From: Geobacter sp.
GTDB taxonomy: Bacteria > Desulfobacterota > Desulfuromonadia > Geobacterales > Pseudopelobacteraceae
DNA: 64,000 nt
Assembly: GCA_009885845.1 (NCBI GenBank)
Contig: VFJW01000037.1
Span: 26,335 to 90,334, forward strand
Direction of reading: 5' to 3'
Shown here piece by piece: positions 28,208 through 38,309 of this stretch. A program made the translations under genes and the position numbers. Each line of letters begins with the position of its first letter. Position 1 is the stretch's first letter. Under the pieces are notes generated by a model. It made no database searches. It had not been told where the DNA came from and worked only from the letters and a program-made list of their open reading frames with translations.

Positions 28208-29629
28208 ATGACCAATAAAAATGTATGTGTTGTTTTAATGACTACTTTTGTTTTAGCCGGCTGTTCGACTATGGCTCCGAATTACTCCCAGCCTGCCGCA
28301 CCAATACCGGCAGATTGGCCAGGTTCCGCGGCATCCCGGACTGAGGCGGCACAACTACAGCAAAAAACTGCTGCAGCCATTCCGTGGCAAGAATTTTTTG
28401 TTGATACAAAATTACGTACGTTGATGGAGTTGGCACTCAAGAACAACCGTGACCTGCGAGTTGCTGCCTTGAACATAGAGCGACTTCAGGCACTGTATCA
28501 GATCAGACGCTCCGATCTGATACCGAAGTTTGAAGCCTCCGCTTCCGCCAATTTTCAGCGTATCCCGGGAGACTTATCCGCCTCGGGAAGCACCATGACT
28601 ACACATCAGTATAACGTCGGACTCGGCATTATTTCATACGAACTTGACCTGTTCGGCAGGGTGAGGAGTCTAAAGGACCAGGCTCTCGAACAGTACCTCG
28701 CCTCCGAACAGGCCCAGCGGACTGTGCAAATCAGTCTTGTTTCCCAGGTCGCCGGGGCCTGGCTGGCTCTTGCCGCCGACCGCGAGCGACTGCAACGTGC
28801 CAAAGATACGTTAACCAGCCAGCAGGAATCGTACAAGCTGACCAGGAGCCGTTTTGAGGCCGGAGTTTCCAGTTCGCTTGCCCTGAATCAGGCACAAACC
28901 ACTGTTGATGCAGCGCGAGTGGATATTGCCCGCTATACCACTATGGTGGCACAGGACGAGAATGCGCTCAATCTTGTGGTTGGCTCTCAGGTTTCAGCCG
29001 AGCTGTTGCCACAAGCGCTTTCCGAAACAATTACTGCCATGAAGGACATAGACCCGGGGCTGCCTTCAGAAGTGTTGTTACACCGACCCGACATTCTCCA
29101 GGCAGAAAATCAGCTCAAAAGCCTGAACGCCAATATCGGTGCGGCACGGGCTGCATTTTTCCCCAGAATCACACTGGTTTCATCAGTCGGCTTCGGCAGT
29201 ACCGAGCTTTCCGGTCTTTTTAAAGGCGATGCCTTTGCCTGGAGCATTTTGCCACGAGTATCTCTGCCGATATTCGACGGTGGCGCCAATAAAGCCAACC
29301 TGAAGGTTGCGGAGGTGGATCGAGACATTGCCGTTGCCCAGTACGAAAAATCTATTCAGAACGCCTTTCGGGAAGTGGCCGATGCGCTGGCTCAGAAGGG
29401 AACTATTGATGAGTTGGTAGCCGCCCAAAAGTCGCTCACTGACGCGATTTCCGAAAGCTGCAAACTCTCCCAGGCACGTTTTGATAAAGGTGTCGACAGT
29501 TATCTGGCCGTGCTCGACTCCCAGCGTTCACTATACGGAGCCCAGCAAAACCTTATCACTGCTCGCCTGACCAGTTTGGCCAATCAGGTAACACTCTACA
29601 AAGTACTTGGTGGCGGAGGAGCAAACTGA
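28208..29629 (+). CDS. Efflux outer-membrane lipoprotein (OprM/NodT family)
   Basis: The start at 28208 is one base past the pump's stop codon and opens a lipoprotein signal with lipobox LAGC (about residue 16). The longer frame within the pump gene is rejected. The 473-aa protein has the duplicated outer-membrane efflux domain, with long helices (for example YKLTRSRFEAGVSSSLALNQ) alternating with short strands. It is the outer-membrane tunnel of the tripartite pump. A hairpin overlaps its final codons. Confidence 0.94.
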   Translation: MTNKNVCVVLMTTFVLAGCSTMAPNYSQPAAPIPADWPGSAASRTEAAQLQQKTAAAIPWQEFFVDTKLRTLMELALKNNRDLRVAALNIERLQALYQIRRSDLIPKFEASASANFQRIPGDLSASGSTMTTHQYNVGLGIISYELDLFGRVRSLKDQALEQYLASEQAQRTVQISLVSQVAGAWLALAADRERLQRAKDTLTSQQESYKLTRSRFEAGVSSSLALNQAQTTVDAARVDIARYTTMVAQDENALNLVVGSQVSAELLPQALSETITAMKDIDPGLPSEVLLHRPDILQAENQLKSLNANIGAARAAFFPRITLVSSVGFGSTELSGLFKGDAFAWSILPRVSLPIFDGGANKANLKVAEVDRDIAVAQYEKSIQNAFREVADALAQKGTIDELVAAQKSLTDAISESCKLSQARFDKGVDSYLAVLDSQRSLYGAQQNLITARLTSLANQVTLYKVLGGGGAN

Positions 29630-29657
29630 CGGAAACGTCACCAAGTACTTGTTTGCT
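29601..29657 (+). terminator. Long hairpin overlapping the 3' end of the efflux channel gene
   Basis: AAGTACTTGGTG (29601-29612), inside the last codons, is exactly complementary to CACCAAGTACTT (29639-29650). A small TGACG/CGTCA hairpin sits in the loop, and GTTTGCTTTTT follows. It probably ends the efflux transcript. Confidence 0.65.
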
Positions 29658-29714
29658 TTTTCAACACGTTGATGTATAGTTTTAACTTAATCTCCTGAGT
29701 ATTAAAGGATTTGC

Positions 29715-30476
29715 GTGGTACAGGCACTTGGACATACAACAATCGGAATTGTGCGCGACCTGGGACGAGCGGGCTGGTTTCTGCTCTATTCGTTCTACAT
29801 GATTGTCCGCCGACCACCCAGCCTGGTGTACATTTTAAAACAGCTCCGTTTTATCGGCACAAAATCACTATTTGTAATTGTTCTGACCGCTGGCTTTACC
29901 GGAATGGTTCTTGGACTGCAGGGATATTACACGCTGACCAAATTTGGTTCCGAGGGGATGTTGGGAACAGCGGTGGCACTCTCACTGATTCGTGAACTTG
30001 GTCCGGTACTTGCCGCGTTAATGGTGACCGGTCGGGCCGGAAGTGCCATTACAGCTGAGATCGGTATCATGCGGATTACCGAACAGATTGACGCCCTGGA
30101 AACTATGGCGCTTGATCCCTTCAAATATCTGGTCACCCCGAAGTTCATCGCCGCCATGATTTCTCTTCCGCTGCTATGCGCCATCTTTGATGTCATCGGC
30201 ATCTATGGCGGCTGGCTGGTCGGAGTCAAGCTACTGGGGGTAAATCCCGGTGCATATTTTTATGAAATGGAAAAATCAGTTGTCTGGCGAGACGTCTACT
30301 CCGGCTTTTTGAAATCCTTTTCCTTCGGGGTTATCATCGCGTGGATTGGCTGCTACAAAGGTTACTACGCCGGCCATGGAGCAGAAGGAGTTTCCAAAGC
30401 CACGACCGAATCAGTCGTATTGACCTCTGTAATTATACTCATATGGGATTATTTCCTCACTTCGGTGCTGCTCTGA
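29715..30476 (+). CDS. mlaE: MlaE-type ABC transporter permease
   Basis: The GTG at 29715 follows AAAGGAT; 253 aa. The sequence is a DUF140/MlaE permease with about five to six helices and the conserved stretch LGPVLAALMVTGRAGSAITA, followed by E-I-G and the EQIDALETMA phrase. With MlaF and MlaD encoded immediately downstream it forms the inner-membrane complex that moves phospholipid between inner and outer membranes. It starts a run of six genes on one strand. Confidence 0.92.
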   Translation: MVQALGHTTIGIVRDLGRAGWFLLYSFYMIVRRPPSLVYILKQLRFIGTKSLFVIVLTAGFTGMVLGLQGYYTLTKFGSEGMLGTAVALSLIRELGPVLAALMVTGRAGSAITAEIGIMRITEQIDALETMALDPFKYLVTPKFIAAMISLPLLCAIFDVIGIYGGWLVGVKLLGVNPGAYFYEMEKSVVWRDVYSGFLKSFSFGVIIAWIGCYKGYYAGHGAEGVSKATTESVVLTSVIILIWDYFLTSVLL

Positions 30477-30477
30477 T

Positions 30478-31224
30478 ATGATCACGCTAAGAAATGTGCA
30501 TAAATCGTTCGGTGCCCAAAAAGTGCTTGACGGACTTGATCTTGATATTCCTGATGGTAAAATTACGGCCATAATCGGCCCGAGCGGCGAAGGGAAAAGT
30601 GTCCTTCTGAAGCACCTGATAGGCCTTTTGCAGCCTGACAGTGGCACTGTCGAGGTTGATGGCGAAAGCATTCTGAATCTGCGCCGCTCCGATCTGAACG
30701 GTATCCGTGAAAAATTCGGCATGCTGTTCCAGAACGTTGCACTGTTTGATTCAATGAACGTATTTGAAAATGTTGCTTTTCCGCTAGAGGAAAAGACCTC
30801 CCTTTCGAAAGAAGAAATCCGGGAACGTGTTCTCTCGGCACTCGAAGATGTCGGACTGAAAAACATTGAAAACAAGTTTCCGGATGAGCTCTCCGGAGGC
30901 ATGAAAAAACGGGTCGGCCTGGCTCGTGCAGTGGTGCTTAACCCAAAAATCATCCTGTTCGACGAGCCGACCACCGGACTCGACCCGATCATTAAAAGGG
31001 CGATACACCAGCTTATTAAGGACACCCACGACAAGTTCGGCTTTACGGCTGTGATTGTGTCACACGAAATACCGGAAATTTTTGATGTGGCCCAGAACGT
31101 CGCTATGTTGTTTCGGGGCAAAATTTTGCAGCATGGCACATCGGATGAAATCAGGAACTCAGACCATCCGGCAATCCGGCAGTTCATCAGTGGCAGCCTG
31201 GATGGTCCGATACAGATGGCGTAG
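30478..31224 (+). CDS. mlaF: MlaF-type ABC transporter ATPase
   Basis: The 248-aa ATPase starts one base after the permease stop. Walker A is GPSGEGKSVLLK, the signature is LSGGMKKRVGLARA, and Walker B is IILFDEPTTGLDP. MKKR in the signature and the overall length are those of the MlaF/Ttg2A lipid-transport ATPases. It powers the MlaE permease. Glu in the Walker A loop (GPSGEGKS) is a mild variant of the usual small residue. Confidence 0.93.
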   Translation: MITLRNVHKSFGAQKVLDGLDLDIPDGKITAIIGPSGEGKSVLLKHLIGLLQPDSGTVEVDGESILNLRRSDLNGIREKFGMLFQNVALFDSMNVFENVAFPLEEKTSLSKEEIRERVLSALEDVGLKNIENKFPDELSGGMKKRVGLARAVVLNPKIILFDEPTTGLDPIIKRAIHQLIKDTHDKFGFTAVIVSHEIPEIFDVAQNVAMLFRGKILQHGTSDEIRNSDHPAIRQFISGSLDGPIQMA

Positions 31225-31246
31225 ATTCATTACGAGGTATACGGAT

Positions 31247-31699
31247 ATGAACATGGTAAAACTGGAGATGATGGTAGGCACTTTTATGCTGATCGGAATC
31301 CTCTGTCTGGGATATGTTTCAGTTAAACTGGGCAAAATGGAATTTGGCAGCGGTGATTTTTATTCTGTTACGGCGGGTTTTGATTCGGTATCCGGGCTGA
31401 AGCCGGGGGCACGGGTCGAAGTAGCCGGAGTTGAGGTCGGCAAGGTTGACCGGATCGCGCTTGATGCAAAAAGTGGCGATCGGGCACTGGCTTATCTTAA
31501 AATCAAGTCAGGAGTAAAAATAACCGATGATGTTATTGCATCTGTGCGGACGAGCGGGATCATCGGCGATAAATTCATCAAACTCCGACCGGGGGGATCC
31601 GAGACGATGCTAAAGAACAACGATAAGATCCGCGAAACCGAGTCGGCCATTGATATTGAGGAACTGGTCAGCAAATTCATCCACGGCAAAGTTGAGTAA
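31247..31699 (+). CDS. mlaD: MlaD-type MCE-domain protein
   Basis: The start at 31247 follows GAGG; a second ATG lies two codons later. The 150-aa protein has one N-terminal helix (about residues 8-27) and a single MCE domain (TAGFDSVSGLKPGARVEVAG through LRPGG). MlaD hexamers form the periplasmic ring of the transporter. At 150 residues it is as short as typical proteobacterial MlaD proteins and has no long C-terminal coil. Confidence 0.92.
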   Translation: MNMVKLEMMVGTFMLIGILCLGYVSVKLGKMEFGSGDFYSVTAGFDSVSGLKPGARVEVAGVEVGKVDRIALDAKSGDRALAYLKIKSGVKITDDVIASVRTSGIIGDKFIKLRPGGSETMLKNNDKIRETESAIDIEELVSKFIHGKVE

Positions 31700-31718
31700 A
31701 TTTACTAAGGAGCTGTAA

Positions 31719-31847
31719 ATGAATAACCTAGTCAAAATTGCGCTCAGTTTTAGGCCAGATTTGGCTGTGATGATTGAAGCAAACCGCAGACGTAACCAAA
31801 GTTACGTTGAGGATTTGCTGATTGAAGTGCAGACAAAGATGGCCTGA
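31719..31847 (+). CDS. 42-aa small protein in the mla operon, unknown
   Basis: The frame begins with ATG at 31719 after an AAGGAGCTGTAA ribosome site, 19 nt after mlaD, and ends at TGA 31847. The product is a soluble-looking peptide with a likely helix-helix layout (SFRPDLAVMIEANRRRNQ then YVEDLLIEVQTKMA). It vaguely resembles a truncated ribbon-helix-helix protein. Position and ribosome site support translation; function unknown. Confidence 0.55.
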   Translation: MNNLVKIALSFRPDLAVMIEANRRRNQSYVEDLLIEVQTKMA

Positions 31848-31903
31848 AGATGAGATGCAAGATGGCCATATTATTTGTTTACATCTCCTAAAGGAATATG
31901 GCA

Positions 31904-33280
31904 ATGAAATCACTGTTATATACCTGCATGGCTACCTTGGCGCTTGTTGCTTTCGCCGGTGCCAGTCTCGCTGACGAGAGTCCGACTTCTAAACTTGTTC
32001 TAAGTCTGGATGATTGCGTCATTATGGCATTGAAGGCAGCACCTGAACTGGGTGAAGCGCAGAGCGATATTGCTCTGGCAACCAGCAAACTGGAAGAAGC
32101 AAAGTCATACCGTTATCCTCAGTTTGAATTAAAAGCTCTGGGCGGGCCGGCGCCGACTGCCTATAAGTCTTCTGTATCACCGGCAATAAAGACTGACGAG
32201 TCACTGTTCAGTTTCAATGCCCTTACCTGGTTCACCAGCGCTGATGCTACCTTGATCCAACCGCTGTATACTTTTGGCAAGATTTCAGAGAGCATGAAAG
32301 CCGCAACCCATGGGATCGAAGTCGATCGATCGCGCAAGCAGCAACGGGCCAACGAAGTCGTCCTTAAAGTTCACGAATACTATAACGGCCTGCTTTTGGC
32401 CCGTGAGATGAAAGAACTGGTACTTGAGGTAGAAGAAATCCTTATCAGAGCACGGTCAAAAGCCCAGAATCTCCTCGATCAGGGATCGGATACTGTTGAT
32501 CAGATGGATCTCTATAAGCTTGACGCCTTTTCAGGAGTTGCTTCAAAATTTCTTGAAGAAGCCAAGAAGGGAGAAGCACTCGCTCTGGCTGCCCTGAAAG
32601 CTAGAATGGGCCTGCCGGTAGATGCGCAGTTGGAGACCGGAACCGAGCGGCTTGTAATTGTTGATGTCGAAATACTTCCTCTCAAAACATATATAGAAAA
32701 TGCCCGGAGCAGGCGCCCCGAATTTCTGCAAATTGCAGAAGGTCTTAAAGCGCGTTCTGCATTGGTTGAAGCTGCCAAGGCTAACTATTACCCCGACATT
32801 TTTCTGGGGGGCCTGGTTTCCTGGGCTTATTCAGAAGGTCGTGAACGTATTTCGAATCCGTATATAACCGACCAGTTCAACCATCTGTACGGCGGCATTG
32901 CTCTCGGCGCCCGCTGGAAAATTGATTTCGGCATCACCGGCGCCAAAGTTGCTGGCGAGCGGGCCCAGTATAACCGTTTACTCAGCACTCGTGATTTTGC
33001 TGATGCCAACGTGCCGCTGCAGGTCGAAAAGCATTATCTTGATCTTATAGAAGCGAAAAACAGTGCCACGGCGACACGCGGTGCTTATTTAAACGCAAAA
33101 AAATGGGCGGTCACCGCAATAGCCAATTTTGACTTCGGTATGGGTCCTGCCAAAGATATATTCGAAGCCCTTCAGGCCTATTCAAGTATGCGTGCGGATT
33201 TTTTCAAATCAATCTACAATTATCGTATCGCCGCTGCCAATCTGGACTATGCTACAAACGAACCTTTGCGAATCCCTTAA
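31904..33280 (+). CDS. TolC-family outer-membrane protein in the mla operon
   Basis: The ATG at 31904 is preferred because AAAGGA lies 8 nt upstream; an ATG at 31898 is too close. The 458-aa protein has a cleavable signal (ending GASLADES) and the TolC outer-membrane efflux fold with two repeats of long helices. It lacks a lipobox, unlike the channel at 28208. Its place between mlaD and mlaC suggests it works with the lipid transporter, perhaps as the outer-membrane exit or entry; that role is inference. Confidence 0.85.
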   Translation: MKSLLYTCMATLALVAFAGASLADESPTSKLVLSLDDCVIMALKAAPELGEAQSDIALATSKLEEAKSYRYPQFELKALGGPAPTAYKSSVSPAIKTDESLFSFNALTWFTSADATLIQPLYTFGKISESMKAATHGIEVDRSRKQQRANEVVLKVHEYYNGLLLAREMKELVLEVEEILIRARSKAQNLLDQGSDTVDQMDLYKLDAFSGVASKFLEEAKKGEALALAALKARMGLPVDAQLETGTERLVIVDVEILPLKTYIENARSRRPEFLQIAEGLKARSALVEAAKANYYPDIFLGGLVSWAYSEGRERISNPYITDQFNHLYGGIALGARWKIDFGITGAKVAGERAQYNRLLSTRDFADANVPLQVEKHYLDLIEAKNSATATRGAYLNAKKWAVTAIANFDFGMGPAKDIFEALQAYSSMRADFFKSIYNYRIAAANLDYATNEPLRIP

Positions 33281-33297
33281 AAATCTGGAGGTAGAAC

Positions 33298-33891
33298 ATG
33301 TTGAAACGAATTTTACTCGTACTGACAACATCAGTTTTCATGATTTCTGCTGCATGGGCAAGCCCGACCGAAGATGTTAAAAAGACAGTCGATGAAGTTG
33401 TGCGGATAGTCAGTGACAAAGATCTCAAAAAAAACGAGACGAAACGTCGGCAATCGCTTAAAAAGGCAATAAGCACCATCTTTGATTACTCTGAAATGGC
33501 AAAACGGTCGCTCGGAAAACATTGGAACGTTCGCTCGGCCGCTGAGAAAAAACAGTTTTCCGAACTTTTTGCAACGCTGCTTGAAAATTCGTACGCACAA
33601 AAGATTGAGTCATATAACAACGAGAAAATTGTCTACATAAAAGAATATCAGGAAGACAATGAGCATGCCGTGGTAAAATCAAAAGTTGTCACCGCTGCCC
33701 GTGACGAGTTTACGCTCGATTACCACTTGTTTAAAGATAACAACAGGTGGATGGTGTACGATGTTGTTATTGAAGGCGTGAGCCTCGTTTCCAACTATCG
33801 CAGCCAGTTCAACAAAACTATCACCTCCAGCAGTTATGAAAAGCTAGTGAAAAAACTGCAGAGCAAAAATGATGAATTGAAGGCACCTTGA
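33298..33891 (+). CDS. mlaC: MlaC-type periplasmic lipid carrier
   Basis: The 197-aa protein has a signal peptide (ending SAAWAS) and the MlaC/Ttg2D fold, recognised by FDYSEMAKRSLGKHW and by the late phrase DVVIEGVSLVSNYRSQFNK. It binds phospholipid in the periplasm and hands it to or from MlaD. GGAGG lies 8 nt before the ATG. It is the last gene of the mla operon. Confidence 0.92.
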   Translation: MLKRILLVLTTSVFMISAAWASPTEDVKKTVDEVVRIVSDKDLKKNETKRRQSLKKAISTIFDYSEMAKRSLGKHWNVRSAAEKKQFSELFATLLENSYAQKIESYNNEKIVYIKEYQEDNEHAVVKSKVVTAARDEFTLDYHLFKDNNRWMVYDVVIEGVSLVSNYRSQFNKTITSSSYEKLVKKLQSKNDELKAP

Positions 33892-33906
33892 TTAGTGTGA
33901 ATTGTC

Positions 33907-33934
33907 TTGACACCCGCTTTACCGCTGTGATAAA
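33907..33934 (+). promoter_or_regulatory. Sigma70-type promoter of the cold-shock gene with long leader
   Basis: TTGACA (33907-33912) and GATAAA (33929-33934) are 16 nt apart. The start codon is 150 nt further on, giving the long 5' leader usual for cspA-type genes, whose folding controls translation with temperature. Confidence 0.55.
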
Positions 33935-34084
33935 CGACTCGGGCACGCAGTTTCGGAAGTTTTTGCAGAACGTTGCAAGTAGCACGTTTGACCAGGCTTT
34001 GCGCTTTTCCTGCATCAGACTCCAGAAACTTAAGCGGTAACCAAATGTTCCGGCGCAAGACCGGACAAAAAAAGGAGGCAGGAA

Positions 34085-34285
34085 ATGGCACAGGGCAAAG
34101 TAAAATGGTTTAACGACACAAAAGGTTTCGGGTTCATTGAGCAGGAAGGTGGCGAAGACGTTTTTGTTCACTTCTCCGCAATTGGCGGCGATGGTTTCAA
34201 ATCACTTGCAGAAGGCGATGCGGTAACTTTTGAAATCACTCAGGGTCCTAAAGGCCTTCAGGCTGCTAATGTAGTTAAGAAGTAA
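34085..34285 (+). CDS. Cold-shock protein, CspA family
   Basis: The 66-aa single cold-shock domain carries RNP1 (KGFGFIEQ) and RNP2 (VFVHFSAI). It binds single-stranded RNA or DNA and acts as an RNA chaperone. AAAGGAGG lies 7 nt before the ATG. Long leader upstream, bidirectional terminator downstream. Confidence 0.96.
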   Translation: MAQGKVKWFNDTKGFGFIEQEGGEDVFVHFSAIGGDGFKSLAEGDAVTFEITQGPKGLQAANVVKK

Positions 34286-34312
34286 TTCTGACCTGACATC
34301 ACGTGATCAGCT

Positions 34313-34340
34313 AAAGCCCGCTTACTTAGCGGGCTTTTTT
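34313..34340. terminator. Bidirectional terminator between csp and ygiQ-like gene
   Basis: AAAGCCCGCT (34313-34322) pairs with AGCGGGCTTT (34328-34337) around a 5-nt loop, followed by T-rich sequence. It overlaps the stop codon of the convergent radical SAM gene. Confidence 0.88.
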
Positions 34341-36140
34341 CGTTTTTTTATGCTCCGGTGTAACCGCTCGAATCATTCCGGGGCCGTCACCCCACAGCAG
34401 CTTAGCATCACCCTCGCGCCCCAGTTCCCTCAAAGCCTCCATCACCTTTGCACGTTCAGCCGGCTGGTGCCACAGCAGCAGCGACTTTTGCAATCCCTTG
34501 TCCCGGTCGCTGGTCGCAGTATAGACCCGCTTTCCACTCATCGGATCATATCCGCTGTAGAACATGCAGGTGGCAATAGTCCCCGGCGTCGGGGTAAAAT
34601 CCTGAACCTGCTCCACCTGGATGCCCATTTTTTTAAGAATCAGCGCAAGATCCAGCATATCTGTCAGGGTACAGCCAGGATGTCCCGAGATAAGATACGG
34701 CACGATATACTGACGTTTTCCAAGGCGGGTGCATTCGGAACGAAACCGGGCAAGGAACGTTTCAAAAGATTTTCTGCCCGGTTTACGCATGATGTTTGTA
34801 ACGTGATCAAGCAGATGTTCCGGGGCAATTTTGAGCAGGCCACTGACCTGATGGCCGGTCAACTCGCTGAAATAGGCAGGCTGCCGCTCTAGCAGATCAT
34901 AACGCACTCCGGATGAGACCGCCGTATGCTGAACACCTTTTATGGAACGGGCGGCCTGCAGCAGTTCTGTCGCCGGTTTGTCACCGGTGCGAAGGTTTGA
35001 ACAGATCGCGGGGAAAATGCAGCTTTCGCGTACACATGCTCTCATGGCATCAGGGTTGGTGCAGCCGAGTCCGAACATGTTGGCAGTCGGTCCACCGATA
35101 TCGCTGACCGTTCCCCGGAACCACGATTTGCCGGTCAAGGCAGTGATTTCCGAGATGATTGAGGCGGTACTCCGTGACTGGATTGTTTTGCCCTGATGCA
35201 TGGTAATAGCACAGAACGCGCACCCTCCGAAGCAGCCGCGATGGCTGGTTACAGAAGTTTTAATCTGCTCCCAGGCCGGAATTGTTTCACGGTAGGAGAG
35301 ATGGGGACTCTTTTCGAACGGCAGCGCATAGATGGAGTCCATCTCAGCCTCAGTCAGGGGAAGTGCCGGTGGTCGACAGATCAGGACCCGACTGCCATGC
35401 CTCTGCACGACCGGCCTGGCAGACCAGGGATTCTGCTGCTGGTAGGCCAGGCGGAACGCTTCGGCGAATTTCTCCTTTGAGGCGGATATTTCCTCATAGG
35501 AAGGTATTTCGACGTTCACAGCAGAATCCGCAGCGCTGTTGACATACGCCGTACCCCGCACATCCCGGATCTCATCCAGTCGTTCGCCGTTCCGCATCCG
35601 GACAGATACTTCAAGAATCGCCCGCTCGGCCATGCCGTAAATCAGCAAATCTGCTTTAGCGTCAAACAGAATCGAGCGACGTACCTTGTTTTCCCAAAAG
35701 TCATACTGGGCAAAGCGGCGCAGCGACGCTTCAATGCCGCCGATTACAACCGGTACGTCCTTGAATGCTTCCTTCAGTCGGGAGGTGTAGACAGTTGTCG
35801 CGCGGTTGGGTCTGGCTCCGTGGCGGTTACCGGGTGTGTAGGCATCATCATGACGCAGCTTGCGGGCAGGAGTGTAGTGCGCCACCATCGAGTCCATGGC
35901 ACCGGCCGAAACGGCAAAAAACAGCCGGGGACGACCGAGAGTCATAAATGGCTCCTTACTGCGCCAGTCCGGCTGGGAAATGATGCCGACCCGCAATCCG
36001 TGCGACTCGAGCCAGCGCGCCAGCAACGGAACACCGAATGCGGGGTGATCAATATAGGCATCACCGCTGACGAAGATGACATCAAGTTCTTGCCACCCCC
36101 GCATCCGTGCTTCTGCCATTGTCGTCGGGATAAATGACAT
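34326..36140 (-). CDS. YgiQ-family radical SAM protein
   Basis: The 604-aa protein has the YgiQ N-terminal domain ([20 protein letters not shown], residues about 18-37) and the radical SAM cluster CFGGCAFC (CX3CX2C) in mid-sequence. The C-terminal part contains the long KxxxK-rich tail typical of the family. Members are of unknown substrate. It begins 3 nt downstream of argC and is probably co-transcribed with it. Confidence 0.92.
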   Translation of the reverse strand: MSFIPTTMAEARMRGWQELDVIFVSGDAYIDHPAFGVPLLARWLESHGLRVGIISQPDWRSKEPFMTLGRPRLFFAVSAGAMDSMVAHYTPARKLRHDDAYTPGNRHGARPNRATTVYTSRLKEAFKDVPVVIGGIEASLRRFAQYDFWENKVRRSILFDAKADLLIYGMAERAILEVSVRMRNGERLDEIRDVRGTAYVNSAADSAVNVEIPSYEEISASKEKFAEAFRLAYQQQNPWSARPVVQRHGSRVLICRPPALPLTEAEMDSIYALPFEKSPHLSYRETIPAWEQIKTSVTSHRGCFGGCAFCAITMHQGKTIQSRSTASIISEITALTGKSWFRGTVSDIGGPTANMFGLGCTNPDAMRACVRESCIFPAICSNLRTGDKPATELLQAARSIKGVQHTAVSSGVRYDLLERQPAYFSELTGHQVSGLLKIAPEHLLDHVTNIMRKPGRKSFETFLARFRSECTRLGKRQYIVPYLISGHPGCTLTDMLDLALILKKMGIQVEQVQDFTPTPGTIATCMFYSGYDPMSGKRVYTATSDRDKGLQKSLLLWHQPAERAKVMEALRELGREGDAKLLWGDGPGMIRAVTPEHKKTKKAR

Positions 36141-36143
36141 AGT

Positions 36144-37184
36144 TCAGGGAAAGAGAGCTAAACCTTCCAGCCCCATCGTTTCGGGGTATCCGCACACCAG
36201 ATTCATGTTCTGAACCGCCTGGCCGGAAGCGCCTTTTACCAGGTTATCTATAGCCGAAATGACAATAATTCGCCCGGTACGCGCATCAACCAGAGGAGCT
36301 ATGTCACAGAAGTTGGAACCGCGGACGAAAGCGGTGGAGGGGAGACTGCCATTCTCCAGAACCCGCACGAACGGTTCACCGGCGTAGAATTCCCGATACA
36401 ACTGATTGAGTGTTTCGTTGGTAACTGATGTTTTAGGCGTCGCATAGATTGTAGAAAGGATGCCCCTGTCCATCGGCACCAGATGCGGAGTAAAGGTAAT
36501 TTTCAGCTGTTCGCCCGCCAGCAGTGAGAGCTCCTGCTCGATTTCCGGGATATGTCGATGAACACCACCAGCTCCGTATGCCTTAAAACCCTCATTCACC
36601 TCGCTGTAGAGACTGTCAACCTTTGCAGAACGGCCGGCTCCGGTTACACCGGAAGCGGAATCTGCAATGATGCAAGACAGGTCGATCAACCCCTTTTTCA
36701 GCAGCGGAGCCAAGCCGAGGATAATGCTGGTAGGGTAACAGCCGGGGTTTGCGACAAGTTTTGCCCCTTTAATCTTTACCCGCCTGATTTCAGGCAAACC
36801 GTACACAGCCTTCTTAAGGTTGGCGGGATTAAGATGCGGCTCGTACCACTCCCCATATACCACCGGATCGGAAAGACGGTAGTCGGCGGAAAGATCGATG
36901 ACCTTTTTACCCAATTTAAGAAAAGTCGGCACAACCTCCATTGCCGCTTTATGAGGCAGTGCAGTAAAGATTATGTCCGCCTTTTCTGAAACCCGTACCG
37001 GCTCCAGATTTTCCAGCACAATGTCACACCGCCCGCGTAGTGTTGGGAACACATCGGAAATACGCTTGCCGGCACTCTGTTCGGATGTCAGACAGGTCAC
37101 TGCCACCTCAGGATGGCAATGCAGGATGCGGATTAATTCCAGCCCGGTATAGCCGCTGGCCCCGACAATAGCAACATTCAACAT
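36144..37184 (-). CDS. argC: N-acetyl-gamma-glutamyl-phosphate reductase
   Basis: The 346-aa enzyme catalyses the third step of arginine biosynthesis. The NADP-binding motif [12 protein letters not shown] is at the N-terminus and the catalytic cysteine lies in [10 protein letters not shown]. The late [13 protein letters not shown] motif is conserved. It follows rplM-rpsI on the same strand, but a terminator separates them. Confidence 0.96.
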   Translation of the reverse strand: MLNVAIVGASGYTGLELIRILHCHPEVAVTCLTSEQSAGKRISDVFPTLRGRCDIVLENLEPVRVSEKADIIFTALPHKAAMEVVPTFLKLGKKVIDLSADYRLSDPVVYGEWYEPHLNPANLKKAVYGLPEIRRVKIKGAKLVANPGCYPTSIILGLAPLLKKGLIDLSCIIADSASGVTGAGRSAKVDSLYSEVNEGFKAYGAGGVHRHIPEIEQELSLLAGEQLKITFTPHLVPMDRGILSTIYATPKTSVTNETLNQLYREFYAGEPFVRVLENGSLPSTAFVRGSNFCDIAPLVDARTGRIIVISAIDNLVKGASGQAVQNMNLVCGYPETMGLEGLALFP

Positions 37185-37205
37185 AGATACTTGCTCCTTT
37201 CAAAG

Positions 37206-37236
37206 AAAAAGGGGAAACCCTTGCGGATTTCCCCTT
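37206..37236 (-). terminator. Terminator after rpsI
   Basis: On the leftward strand AAGGGGAAA and TTTCCCC form a stem, followed by a run of T (seen as AAAAA at 37206-37210 on the + strand). It ends the rplM-rpsI transcript before argC. Confidence 0.75.
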
Positions 37237-37266
37237 GTATCACACCAGTGAGTTGCAATCCAGCGA

Positions 37267-37659
37267 TTAACGCTTGGAGAACTGGAAGCGGGCACGGGCA
37301 GCTTTTCTGCCGTACTTTTTACGCTCTTTTATGCGGGAGTCGCGGGTAATGAAACCGGCTTTTTTGAGTACGCCGCGCAGTTCCGGATCGTGCAACAGCA
37401 GAGCCTTGGTGATGCCGTGTTTGATAGCGCCGGCCTGACCGGTATCGCCGCCGCCGGATACCGTTACATACACATCAAAAATGCCTACTTTTTCCACTAG
37501 CTCAAACGGCTGACGAACAACCATCTTGGAGGTCTCACGACCAAAATATTTTTCAAGTGTCTTGTGGTTTACTGTAAACTTGCCATCACCAGGCTTAAGC
37601 CATACACGAGCAATTGAGCTCTTGCGCTTGCCTGTTCCATAATAACTGACTGCTGCCAT
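37267..37659 (-). CDS. rpsI: 30S ribosomal protein S9
   Basis: The 130-aa protein has the S9 signature [20 protein letters not shown] and the conserved basic tail [17 protein letters not shown] ending in KR, which reaches the P-site tRNA. It lies 20 nt after rplM, the universal pair. Confidence 0.98.
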   Translation of the reverse strand: MAAVSYYGTGKRKSSIARVWLKPGDGKFTVNHKTLEKYFGRETSKMVVRQPFELVEKVGIFDVYVTVSGGGDTGQAGAIKHGITKALLLHDPELRGVLKKAGFITRDSRIKERKKYGRKAARARFQFSKR

Positions 37660-37679
37660 ATCGTTTTCTCCTTGGAGTA

Positions 37680-38108
37680 TTAAAGTGCCAGGTTCTTAGG
37701 TTGCTGAGATGAATGTGGATGGTTCGGCCCCGCATAGATCTTAAGCTTGCTGAGCATAGCCCGTGCAAGTTTATTCTTGGGGAGCATCCCTTTAACCGCT
37801 TTCTTAATGAGCTCTTCCGGCTTTTTTTCGAGCAGCTTGCCAGCAGAGATTTCCTTCAGTCCACCAACGTAACCGGAGTGGCTGTAATAAATCTTGTCGG
37901 CTAACTTACGACCGGTCAGGGCGATTTTTTCAGCGTTTACGACGATAACAAAATCACCGGTATCAACACTGGGCGTGAAGAGTGCCTTGTTTTTGCCGCG
38001 CAGTACGCCTGCAATCTGAGTAGAAAGGCGGCCAAGGACGGCATCCTGAGCATCAACTACATACCAGTCACGCACTACATTCTCTGCTTTTGCAACTTCT
38101 GTTTTCAT
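37680..38108 (-). CDS. rplM: 50S ribosomal protein L13
   Basis: The 142-aa protein has the L13 motifs [20 protein letters not shown] and [20 protein letters not shown], joined to a conserved AGPNHPH near the end. It is an early-assembly protein of the large subunit. GAGG precedes the ATG at 38108. It is co-transcribed with rpsI and divergent from gatCAB. Confidence 0.98.
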   Translation of the reverse strand: MKTEVAKAENVVRDWYVVDAQDAVLGRLSTQIAGVLRGKNKALFTPSVDTGDFVIVVNAEKIALTGRKLADKIYYSHSGYVGGLKEISAGKLLEKKPEELIKKAVKGMLPKNKLARAMLSKLKIYAGPNHPHSSQQPKNLAL

Positions 38109-38309
38109 AAATTCCTCACCCGCAGTACAACCTGTAATCTTACATACAGGCCAAGATTTTTTTTGAAGAGGTGTAATTTACTGAAAGAGAGCAATCGTGT
38201 CAAGGGAAAAATTTTCAGAGATTTTGTATTGATCTGATCAATGTTGTAACGGAGTCGATTTCATGTTACAACCACGCGGCAATTATCAGATATTTTCGGA
38301 GTTGGCACT

